Positions 1-5,678 of a stretch of DNA of 5,872 nt are shown here, in pieces. The number at the start of each line of letters is the position of its first letter. Positions within the stretch are counted from its first letter, which is position 1. The translations under genes were made by a program, and so were the position numbers. The DNA is from DAONLM01 sp035406685. GTDB lineage: Bacteria > Spirochaetota > GWE2-31-10 > MWDO01. The stretch spans positions 1-5,872 of the forward strand of contig DAONLM010000192.1 in assembly GCA_035406685.1 (NCBI GenBank), written 5' to 3'. Below the pieces are notes generated by a model. That model worked only from the letters and a program-made list of their open reading frames with translations. It made no database searches and was not told where the DNA came from.

Positions 1-75
1 TTTTTTCATTTCTGATTTTACTACAAAGTGAAACTCATGTTCAGCATTGTAGTTTGTTAAATTAATATTATTCAT
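1..75 (-). CDS. N-terminal fragment of an unidentified protein (runs off the left edge)
   Basis: Only the first 25 codons are in the window, beginning MNNINLTNYNAEHEFHF. The start at 75 is well supported by a GGAGGA ribosome binding site at 86-81, five bases from the ATG. The reading frame is open to the edge. The N-terminus is polar with no signal peptide, so a cytoplasmic protein is likely. I do not recognise the family from this stub. The gene is divergent from the yaaR-aminotransferase pair, and the two share the AT-rich gap at 76-251. I could not find a convincing -35/-10 pair for it in that gap. Confidence 0.7.
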   Translation of the reverse strand, partial: MNNINLTNYNAEHEFHFVVKSEMKK

Positions 76-251
76 AATAATCCTCCATAAAATAGTTTTT
101 ATTAATTAATCACAAAATTTCTTAGAAAATCCTTTACAAAATTCAAGAAAAAAATAAAAAAAATAACTGAAAATAAAATATCAATTTTTCGTTTTTTATT
201 TCTTCCAATTTTTTATTGATTTTTTTATATTTTTTTGGCATATATTAAGAT
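76..251. other. Divergent intergenic region, extremely AT-rich
   Basis: These 176 bases separate two divergent starts and are almost entirely A and T, with long T runs near 185-236. They hold the ribosome binding site of the leftward gene (81-86) and a probable promoter for the rightward genes (216-246). I see no hairpin, riboswitch or small ORF. The A/T tracts may act as UP-element-like or intrinsically curved DNA, but that is inference. Confidence 0.6.
216..246 (+). promoter_or_regulatory. Probable promoter of the yaaR-aminotransferase pair
   Basis: TTGATT (216-221) is followed 17 bases later by CATATA (239-244), preceded by TGG (236-238), which fits an extended -10. An overlapping TATATT at 241-246 is an alternative -10. 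Either reading places the transcription start at about 250-253, on or next to the ATG at 252. The -10 is imperfect and the surroundings are AT-rich, so confidence is moderate. Confidence 0.45.
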
Positions 252-749
252 ATGGAAAAAATTAACGAAAATAACTATTTATATCAACAAAATTCTCTTG
301 CAACAAATAAGGCAAATGTAAAAAAGAAGAATGAAATAAAAAGCATTAAAGAAAAAAACAAAACTTCTTTTTTTGATTTTCTTAAGACAGAAGAGATAAA
401 AGAAGAGAATGATATCTCACTTCAGAAAGAGGAATTAATAAATCTTTTAAAGGAGATAGGAAAACAGGGTGAGAAATTGAAAAAGAATTTAACACTCGAT
501 AATTTAACAGAATATAAAAAAATGGTAAAAAAATTTCTTTTATCAGCAATAGAACTTTCTGAAAAAGTAGAAAGAAAGACTTTATGGAATAGTTTTAAAA
601 AAGAGAAAGTGACAAAAATTCATCTGTCAATAATAGATAAAGAATTAAATGAACTAACAAAATATTTTTTTGAAGAACAAAGAGATGTTTTTAAAATAGC
701 AGCCAAGATTGATAAAATAGAAGGAATATTGATTGATATTTCTAAATAA
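252..749 (+). CDS. yaaR: YaaR-family (DUF327) protein
   Basis: This 165-residue protein matches the YaaR/DUF327 family in length and in its C-terminal half. The visible family features are the YKKMVKKFL block (88-96), a SEKVE segment (103-107) that normally leads into a Lys-rich turn, an INxL-type helix around 127-140, and the closing DKIEGILIDI (154-163). Residues 1-55 are polar, low-complexity and Lys/Glu/Asn-rich, with no signal peptide or membrane segment. The rest is predicted helical and cytoplasmic. The family has no established biochemical role. The ATG at 252 is the only plausible start because an in-frame TAA lies at 246-248, and it has no Shine-Dalgarno sequence. It is followed after 11 bases by the aminotransferase gene, so the two are probably cotranscribed. 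Confidence 0.85.
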   Translation: MEKINENNYLYQQNSLATNKANVKKKNEIKSIKEKNKTSFFDFLKTEEIKEENDISLQKEELINLLKEIGKQGEKLKKNLTLDNLTEYKKMVKKFLLSAIELSEKVERKTLWNSFKKEKVTKIHLSIIDKELNELTKYFFEEQRDVFKIAAKIDKIEGILIDISK

Positions 750-750
750 A

Positions 751-755
751 AGGAG
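751..755 (+). promoter_or_regulatory. Ribosome binding site of the aminotransferase gene
   Basis: AGGAG lies five bases upstream of the ATG at 761, in the 11-base gap after the yaaR stop. It fixes the start. It also contrasts with the missing site in front of yaaR itself. Confidence 0.85.
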
Positions 756-760
756 ACAAA

Positions 761-1987
761 ATGTTTGATTATAATGAATACTTCTCTTTATCATCACAAA
801 AAATGAAGGCGTCTAAAATAAGAGAACTGATGAAATTTGCTTCAATGCCAGATGTAATATCTTTTGCTGGTGGTATGCCAGATCCACTGAATTTCCCTTT
901 TGAAGATGTAAAAAATATAATTAATAACTGGGATCAGAAAAGATCGATATTTGCAATGCAATATGGCTCAACAGAGGGATATCCCCCTCTTTTAGAAACC
1001 CTAAAAAGAAGGATGAAAGAAAAAAAAGGGATAAATATTGATGATCAGAGAATTGTCGTAACAACTGGAGGGCAACAGGCTCTCTTTCTTATTTCAAGAG
1101 TCCTTATTGATCCAGATGATATTGTTCTTGTAGAAGAGCCCTCTTTTATTGGAGCAATGGCTTCTTTTCTTGCCAATCTTGCAAAACTGGTCGGAATACC
1201 TCTTGAAAGAGATGGAGTAGATGTTGATTTTCTTGAAAAGAAAATTGTCGAATTAAAAAAGAGTGGCAAAAAGCCTAAATTTTTTTATACAATACCGAAT
1301 TTTCAGAATCCAGCAGGTGTTACAATGTCACTCGAAAAAAGGAAAAAGATATACGACATATCTAAAAAGTATGGGCTTGTGATAGTGGAGGATGATCCTT
1401 ATGGTGATCTCTATTTTAAAAATGATGACTCTTTTTATAAACCAATTAAATCACTTGGCAATGATGCTCCTGTATTATATGTTGGTAGTTTCTCAAAAAT
1501 ATTATGCCCTGGTTTTAGACTTGGATGGGTTGTTGGCGATAGTCAAATCATAGAAAAAATAGCATTGGCAAAACAATCAGTTGATGCGTGTTCATCTTCT
1601 TTTGGTCAGGTACTAGCAAATGACTATTTAGAAAAGAATCTAATAGATAATTATCTCTCAAAAATGAGAATAATCTATAGAGAAAAAAAGGAACTAATGA
1701 TAGAAAAAATAAAAGAATTTTTACCAGACTCAGTAAAATATACAAATCCTGATGGAGGTTTTTTCATATATCTTGATCTTCCAGAAAAGATGAGTGGAGA
1801 AAAACTATTTGCAAGAGCAATAAAAAGTAAAGTAGCATTTGTTACTGGCGAGCCATTTCATACTGATCCAGTTGAAGGAGACAGACATTTAAGACTTTCA
1901 TTTTCAAATTCTACAAATGAGGAAATTAATAAAGGTATAAAAATGTTAGGAGAGGCGATAAAAGAGGAGATACAAAGTCTAAAATAA
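761..1987 (+). CDS. PLP-dependent aminotransferase, LysN/2-aminoadipate transaminase-like
   Basis: This is a full-length (408 residues) fold-type I, class I/II aminotransferase of the subgroup containing LysN (2-aminoadipate transaminase) and thermophile aromatic aminotransferases. Motifs appear in the usual order: SFAGGMPDP (34-42), YGSTEGYPPL (68-77), the phosphate-cup TTGGQQAL (101-108), TIPNFQNPAG (177-186) with the PLP-ring Asn183, VEDDPYGDL (209-217), and SFSKILCPGFRLGW (243-256) with the Schiff-base Lys246 and phosphate-binding Arg253. Near the C-terminus HLRLSFS (376-382) carries the substrate carboxylate-binding Arg378. All catalytic residues are intact, so it should move an amino group between an amino acid and 2-oxoglutarate in the cytoplasm. 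The substrate (2-aminoadipate, branched-chain or aromatic amino acids) cannot be read from the sequence. AGGAG at 751-755 lies five bases before the start. Confidence 0.93.
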   Translation: MFDYNEYFSLSSQKMKASKIRELMKFASMPDVISFAGGMPDPLNFPFEDVKNIINNWDQKRSIFAMQYGSTEGYPPLLETLKRRMKEKKGINIDDQRIVVTTGGQQALFLISRVLIDPDDIVLVEEPSFIGAMASFLANLAKLVGIPLERDGVDVDFLEKKIVELKKSGKKPKFFYTIPNFQNPAGVTMSLEKRKKIYDISKKYGLVIVEDDPYGDLYFKNDDSFYKPIKSLGNDAPVLYVGSFSKILCPGFRLGWVVGDSQIIEKIALAKQSVDACSSSFGQVLANDYLEKNLIDNYLSKMRIIYREKKELMIEKIKEFLPDSVKYTNPDGGFFIYLDLPEKMSGEKLFARAIKSKVAFVTGEPFHTDPVEGDRHLRLSFSNSTNEEINKGIKMLGEAIKEEIQSLK

Positions 1988-1988
1988 T

Positions 1989-2315
1989 CTATTTTTTCTC
2001 AAGGAGTAGCAATATAAATCCTATTCCAAAAAATAGGGAAATAGAGAAATTTAATAGATAGTAGAATAGTGGGATTCCATAAACAAAAATTTCTTTTAAA
2101 ATAAAAATTTCTAATGCCTCAAGTACCCTGAATATCATATTTAAATAGATCATAAAAGAGGTAAGAACAAATATTAAATATGGAATTCTTTTGCTCTTAT
2201 TGTATAAAAAAATTCCGGATATTGCCATAAAACTTGCAATTATTATATCTATTATTATAAATAGAAGTTCACTCTTTACAATGCTTTTTATTATATTAAA
2301 AATCTCATTAAACAT
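1989..2315 (-). CDS. Small three-helix membrane protein of unknown function
   Basis: The 108-residue product is strongly hydrophobic, with about three membrane segments: roughly residues 17-38, 45-66 and 78-104. A short basic loop, YNKSKR (38-43), sits between the first two, and the protein ends with EKK. By the positive-inside rule that loop and the C-terminus would face the cytoplasm. I do not recognise a family. It is the last gene of the four-gene leftward operon, starting 4 bases after the stop of the 282-residue gene. It has no good Shine-Dalgarno sequence, so translation may be coupled. Its stop is separated from the aminotransferase stop by one base. Confidence 0.7.
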   Translation of the reverse strand: MFNEIFNIIKSIVKSELLFIIIDIIIASFMAISGIFLYNKSKRIPYLIFVLTSFMIYLNMIFRVLEALEIFILKEIFVYGIPLFYYLLNFSISLFFGIGFILLLLEKK

Positions 2316-2319
2316 ATAT

Positions 2320-3168
2320 TCATACCATTTTTATAGATTTAAGATATTTTATCTCGTGCTCCTCTAATATTATCGGAAGATAATTATAAAATGGAGGATT
2401 TTTATTCACAATTATTCTTTTTGATCTTAAATATTCAAGATTTTTATCATTTAATTCCTTTAATACAAATATCCTTTTTTTCTGAATAAAAAAATCTTTA
2501 TTTAAAATATTATCAATTCGCTCATCTTTATATCTCTTTATAAGATAATAATTTCTTAAACTGGATGAAACAATAAGAGACTCTATTTCAGTTGGTTTAT
2601 CAAATATCTTCTCAAATAGAGAACCTCTTTTTACAAGAAGATTAACATAGCCAAAATTACCAGAAAATATCTCTGGCAGTACTATTAATTCTGAATCCAT
2701 TGTCTTTATATCAAAAGAGGGATAATAGTAGTAATTCAATATTGATAAAGGTGGGATATCCCCTAAGTTCTCTTCATATAAATAGTAATAAGCCATATCA
2801 ATAATATTAACTTTTTCACAATTAGACTTCTCATCATTAAAATTAATCTTCCACCATTTATATAAATTGTCACCGTGTATACTGATGGAGAAAAAATTTT
2901 TAAGTCTGAAAAAAAAATCTTTAAAACTTGAAACAATCATCCATTGATATTTATCAGAAAATATATAAAGAAATAACTTCTCCATTCTTCTATGATAAAT
3001 AGAATAATCTTTTATACGCCATCGATTTGAGATATCATTCTTTACTGTTGTAGTTAATTTCTTAAAAGAATAACCAAGTATATTTGCATTTGAAGTAAGA
3101 TCAAAATATTTATTTTTATTATTTAAATAGAATATATAAGGACCTTTTCCTTTCTTTACTATATTCAT
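2320..3168 (-). CDS. Degenerate class III aminotransferase-like protein, probably non-enzymatic
   Basis: The 282-residue product has no obvious enzyme signature, but it follows the order of a class III (glutamate-1-semialdehyde aminomutase/ornithine type) aminotransferase. KGKGPYIFYLNNKNKYFDL (6-24) resembles the N-terminal strand pair, followed by an ILG turn (30-32). VNIIDMAYY (120-128) sits where the family has its DE(V/I) cofactor motif, keeping Asp124. ELIVLPEIFSGN (160-171) aligns with the family's PD-hhhhGK-hhGGG block, with Glu166 in place of the PLP-binding Lys. SLFEKIFDKPT (183-193) follows as in that family. The end (LEYLRSKRIIVNKNPPF, then LPIILEEHEIKYL) matches the C-terminal small domain. 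Enzymes of the class have about 420 residues, so roughly 140 central residues are missing. The frame is intact, so this looks like a maintained pseudoenzyme. AAGGA at 3179-3175 precedes the start, which overlaps the upstream stop as ATGA. The relationship is judged by eye. Confidence 0.6.
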   Translation of the reverse strand: MNIVKKGKGPYIFYLNNKNKYFDLTSNANILGYSFKKLTTTVKNDISNRWRIKDYSIYHRRMEKLFLYIFSDKYQWMIVSSFKDFFFRLKNFFSISIHGDNLYKWWKINFNDEKSNCEKVNIIDMAYYYLYEENLGDIPPLSILNYYYYPSFDIKTMDSELIVLPEIFSGNFGYVNLLVKRGSLFEKIFDKPTEIESLIVSSSLRNYYLIKRYKDERIDNILNKDFFIQKKRIFVLKELNDKNLEYLRSKRIIVNKNPPFYNYLPIILEEHEIKYLKSIKMV

Positions 3169-3836
3169 TTACTATCCTTAAATTCTATTTTTACATTAGA
3201 ATCCTTCTTCTCTTCTTTTTTCTGGAAAACAAAAAAATCTATGGAATTAAAAATTTCTTTTATCTCGTTTTCCGCCTCTTGATATTTTTTATCTTTACAC
3301 CAAAAATCCAATCTTATATTAAAAGATTCTTTTTTAAATAGTAATGTATTATAGATAAAAACATTATGAGGATTTATTTCCACACTGTAAACCATATTAA
3401 TTCCAGAAATATTTGGCAGAATTATCTCCTCTTCTTTTGTAAAATTTACTTTGTATGTTTTAAACTCAATAGCATTATTCTCTTTTATTAAATTTTTATA
3501 TTCCAGATTAGAATATCCTAAATTTTCTACTATACATCTAACACCAATTTTCTTAGACTCATTATAACCAACAAAGATCACTTCACCAATAGATGAGTCA
3601 AAATAGTCAAATAGTTTTTTCTGATACTCATCAAGATTTTCATAATTAACGATTATTTTCCATAAAGGAGTAAAATCGATCTCCATATTAAGAGCACTAT
3701 TTATATATCTATTATTTTCATAAGAATCTGAATATTTATTATGTATATCTTTTTCTTTAAGGATGCTTTCTATATCATTGTTACTTTTACAATTCAAAAC
3801 AAAAAAGAACAAGAGAAGGTAGATAAATTTTTTCAT
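3165..3836 (-). CDS. Putative lipoprotein, possible PsbP/Mog1-like fold
   Basis: This 223-residue protein begins with a lipoprotein-type signal peptide: MKK, a very hydrophobic stretch (4-15) and VLNC, with Cys16 as the likely lipidated residue. Asn at -1 departs from the classical Ala/Gly rule but is tolerated in spirochaetes. After a polar linker, residues 46-202 alternate beta strands and helices. They begin with an NMEIDFTPLWKI segment (50-61) and end with FNIRLDFWC (172-180), a helix and IFNSIDFFVF (195-204). That pattern resembles the PsbP/Mog1/DcrB-like fold of many small lipoproteins, but this is fold-level inference. The last 20 residues are highly charged. Both ends overlap neighbouring genes as ATGA (3833-3836 and 3165-3168). 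The start has only a weak purine tract (AAAGAG), so translational coupling is likely. Confidence 0.72.
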   Translation of the reverse strand: MKKFIYLLLFFFVLNCKSNNDIESILKEKDIHNKYSDSYENNRYINSALNMEIDFTPLWKIIVNYENLDEYQKKLFDYFDSSIGEVIFVGYNESKKIGVRCIVENLGYSNLEYKNLIKENNAIEFKTYKVNFTKEEEIILPNISGINMVYSVEINPHNVFIYNTLLFKKESFNIRLDFWCKDKKYQEAENEIKEIFNSIDFFVFQKKEEKKDSNVKIEFKDSK

Positions 3837-4147
3837 TTACTCTTTTGTTCTTTCTCTTTTGTTGCCTCTTTTATCTCTATATATCCAATAGAATCTTTTG
3901 GAATATATATTCTTTGCTTAAAGAGAGTTATTATCACAATTCCATCATAATTGATAGTCAAGAGTTCTCCTCGAAAGGTGATATCTGCACCTTTTATATA
4001 AACTGAAATTTGATTTCCAACATTCTCTTTTAAAAATTCTACAAGACTATTCTGACTATAATTTTTTACATCAGATGTGTTATCCATTCCAAAAAAGCAG
4101 AATGTTAAACTAACAAGCAAACAAAAAATAATAGTTATTTTTTTCAT
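3833..4147 (-). CDS. Small exported protein with an Sm/Hfq-like domain
   Basis: The 104-residue product has a signal peptide (MKK, then a hydrophobic core at about 4-19). LTFC (14-17) could be a relaxed lipobox, otherwise cleavage lies near 20. Residues 35-92 resemble a small Sm/LSm barrel. There is a short helix (LVEFLKENVG), then strands NQISVYIKG, ITFRGELLTIN and GIVIITL (the Sm1-like part), then a turn and RIYIPKDSIGYIEI (79-92), comparable to the Sm2/Hfq closing strands. The tail (93-104) is Lys/Glu-rich. Sm proteins normally bind RNA in the cytoplasm, so an exported one probably has another role, such as self-assembly or peptide binding. It is the first gene of the four-gene operon. An AGGAGGT site at 4158-4152 sits just before the ATG. 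The fold assignment rests on pattern only. Confidence 0.7.
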   Translation of the reverse strand: MKKITIIFCLLVSLTFCFFGMDNTSDVKNYSQNSLVEFLKENVGNQISVYIKGADITFRGELLTINYDGIVIITLFKQRIYIPKDSIGYIEIKEATKEKEQKSK

Positions 4148-4151
4148 ATAT

Positions 4152-4158
4152 ACCTCCT
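4152..4158 (-). promoter_or_regulatory. Strong ribosome binding site of the operon's first gene
   Basis: AGGAGGT on the minus strand ends four bases before the ATG at 4147. It is the strongest Shine-Dalgarno match in the window, and it fixes the start of the Sm-like protein. Confidence 0.9.
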
Positions 4159-4164
4159 AAAAAT

Positions 4165-4193
4165 ATAATATATTATTTTTCTTTTTTTGTCAA
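4165..4193 (-). promoter_or_regulatory. Near-consensus sigma-70-type promoter of the four-gene operon
   Basis: On the minus strand a perfect -35 TTGACA (4193-4188) is followed by a 17-base spacer and TATTAT (4170-4165), a 5/6 match to the -10. The predicted transcription start is about 4158-4160, giving a leader that is little more than the ribosome binding site. The promoter occupies almost all of the 50 bases between the esterase stop and the next start, so the operon can be transcribed independently of the esterase gene. Confidence 0.75.
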
Positions 4194-4197
4194 AAAA

Positions 4198-5499
4198 CTA
4201 TTTTCCAAATAAAAATTTTAAATATATCTCACCTCTTTCAGCCCATGCTTTCTCATTATGCCCCCTCTTTTCATCTAAAATAAAAAGAATATCTTCATTA
4301 TCCTTATATCCAATCTTTTTAAATTCTTCATATAGTTCAATGACTCTCGGATAAAAAGTATAGTCAAGATCAAGTTTACCACAATCAAGATAGATCTTCA
4401 TTTTTTCTTTTGTCTTAATTAAGTTGTCGGCAAGGTATTTGGTAATCCAGAATGGTTTTTCTTTCCATTGAGAAACATTGGGATTGTATGATCCATATGA
4501 AAGTGCTGCTATTTTTGAAAAAATATCACTATATTTAAGACCAATATAAAGAGATATCCCGGCTCCAAAACTCGAACCAGCAATTGCTGTATTTTCTCTA
4601 TCCGGTAGGGTTCTATAACTTGCATCTATTAAAGGCTTTACTTTATTTACCACAAAATTGACATAATTGGTGTTTAACTCTTTTGCTTCTTTTATATACT
4701 CTTCATAACCTGTTGGATCAAAAGTATAGAGAGTTGCAAAGCCAACATATTCCTCTTTTCTTTTAGAAGAATTTTCAATCCCAACTATAATAATTGGCTC
4801 AATCTCACCCCTGTTTATCAATCTTGTTGCTATTGTATCAACTTTCCACCCACCATAATTTGAAGTTGCTGAGTCATAAATATTCTGCCCATCCTGCATA
4901 TATAAGACCGGATATCTTTTATCTTTGTTAATAAAATATTCTGGCGGAAGATAGATTAAAAGGTTTCTTTTAAGATTCTTTGATCTCTCTTCATCCGGTG
5001 CAAGGCCAGTTATTATTTGAATTGTCGGTAGTTTACTCTCAGCCGTTCTTACAATGTTTTTTCTCTCTTTATCAAGAGATATATTTTTATTGAATCTATC
5101 TCTTATAAGTTTACTATTTTTATTCTTAAATACTTCAAAAATATACTCTGTATTATCAATCTCATTGTTTTTATAAGAAAAAGTTAAATAATATATATTT
5201 GTATCTCTATATTTTAGCATTTTGGTATTTTTATTATTAAAAGAAGTTTTTAATTCTACATAATTAGAATTTTCATTGTCAATAAATATATATGTTATAT
5301 TTTCACCATCTGAAAAAGGGATTAAAAATTCTTTTGACATTTCTTTTAAAATAGTATCAGGCTCTTCTCCTTTATTAACCCTTTGAAAAAAAACTTTTGC
5401 TTGTTGAGAAAAAGTCTCTTTTTTTATCTCCATTTTAATTGCCTCTAAATTAAAAAAAATTAACAAAAAAATGATATATAGACAAGATTTTTTAGTCAT
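4198..5499 (-). CDS. Exported alpha/beta-hydrolase esterase (putative esterase, Fes/IroE/esterase D-like) with N-terminal E-set domain
   Basis: The 433-residue protein starts with a signal peptide (MTKK, hydrophobic 6-17, LEA at 18-20 as probable cleavage site), so it acts outside the cytoplasm. Residues about 58-140 look like the immunoglobulin-like E-set/CBM48-type domain found before the catalytic domain in enterochelin esterases. Residues 160-433 form an alpha/beta hydrolase of the putative esterase family (PF00756). Evidence is LIYLPPEYF (181-189), RYPVLYMQDGQNIYD (195-209), IIIVGIENS (236-244), and the nucleophile elbow GSSFG (308-312) with Ser310. Asp377 in DCGKLD and His414 in RGHNE complete the triad. 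It should hydrolyse an ester outside the cytoplasm, but the substrate (siderophore, acyl glycan or other) is not determined. GAGG at 5509-5506 lies six bases before the ATG. No siderophore genes are nearby. Confidence 0.88.
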   Translation of the reverse strand: MTKKSCLYIIFLLIFFNLEAIKMEIKKETFSQQAKVFFQRVNKGEEPDTILKEMSKEFLIPFSDGENITYIFIDNENSNYVELKTSFNNKNTKMLKYRDTNIYYLTFSYKNNEIDNTEYIFEVFKNKNSKLIRDRFNKNISLDKERKNIVRTAESKLPTIQIITGLAPDEERSKNLKRNLLIYLPPEYFINKDKRYPVLYMQDGQNIYDSATSNYGGWKVDTIATRLINRGEIEPIIIVGIENSSKRKEEYVGFATLYTFDPTGYEEYIKEAKELNTNYVNFVVNKVKPLIDASYRTLPDRENTAIAGSSFGAGISLYIGLKYSDIFSKIAALSYGSYNPNVSQWKEKPFWITKYLADNLIKTKEKMKIYLDCGKLDLDYTFYPRVIELYEEFKKIGYKDNEDILFILDEKRGHNEKAWAERGEIYLKFLFGK

Positions 5500-5521
5500 T
5501 CATAACCTCAAAAACTTTGAT

Positions 5522-5540
5522 ATTAAGCTATATACTTAAT
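5522..5540. promoter_or_regulatory. Inverted repeat over the esterase -10 box (possible operator)
   Basis: ATTAAG (5522-5527) and CTTAAT (5535-5540) form a perfect 6-base inverted repeat with a 7-base spacer. The spacer contains the whole -10 hexamer. A dimeric repressor bound here would block the promoter. The arms are AT-rich, so coincidence is possible. No regulator gene is seen in the window. Confidence 0.35.
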
Positions 5541-5557
5541 TTTTCTGATGCTGTCAA
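5529..5557 (-). promoter_or_regulatory. Probable promoter of the esterase gene
   Basis: On the minus strand, a perfect -35 TTGACA (5557-5552), a 17-base spacer and TATATA (5534-5529, 4/6 match to the -10) stand 29 bases before the esterase ATG. The predicted start is near 5522, giving a leader of about 23 bases that includes GAGG. The arrangement mirrors the promoter at 4165-4193. Confidence 0.65.
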
Positions 5558-5678
5558 TGAAAAAATATAATTTCTCCAGTAGGATTTATTTTTAGCCAAA
5601 TAAAAAGATAGAATTATCCTAAGGGTAAGTTTTGAGTAATAAAGATAGAATGGTAAAACTTTAGAAAGATCATTAATT
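5558..5678. other. Non-coding stretch upstream of the esterase promoter
   Basis: No ORF or RNA gene is apparent. It contains an 11-base direct repeat, AAAGATAGAAT, at 5604-5614 and 5641-5651. It also holds one copy of TTTGAGTAA (5631-5639), which recurs at 5721-5729 inside the adjoining reading frame. These short repeats hint at decayed or duplicated sequence, but are too short to define an element. Confidence 0.4.

Noticed and set aside
87..150. Promoter for the leftward edge gene, for example TTGAAT at 146-141
   Set aside because: No acceptable -10 hexamer lies 16 to 18 bases downstream, and the region is too AT-rich to choose among weak matches.
1045..1269. 74-residue minus-strand ORF
   Set aside because: It lies entirely inside the well-supported aminotransferase gene, has no ribosome binding site and looks like an antisense shadow.
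1548..1745. 65-residue hydrophobic minus-strand ORF
   Set aside because: It is antisense to the aminotransferase. The hydrophobicity comes from reading A-rich Lys codons on the opposite strand as Phe and Leu.
1981..1996. Short AT-only hairpin followed by T residues as a bidirectional terminator
   Set aside because: The stem is six A-T pairs with no G-C, too weak for an intrinsic terminator, and expected by chance at this composition.
3741..3950. 69-residue plus-strand ORF spanning the lipoprotein and Sm-like gene starts
   Set aside because: It is antisense to two genes with good starts and signal peptides, and has no ribosome binding site of its own.
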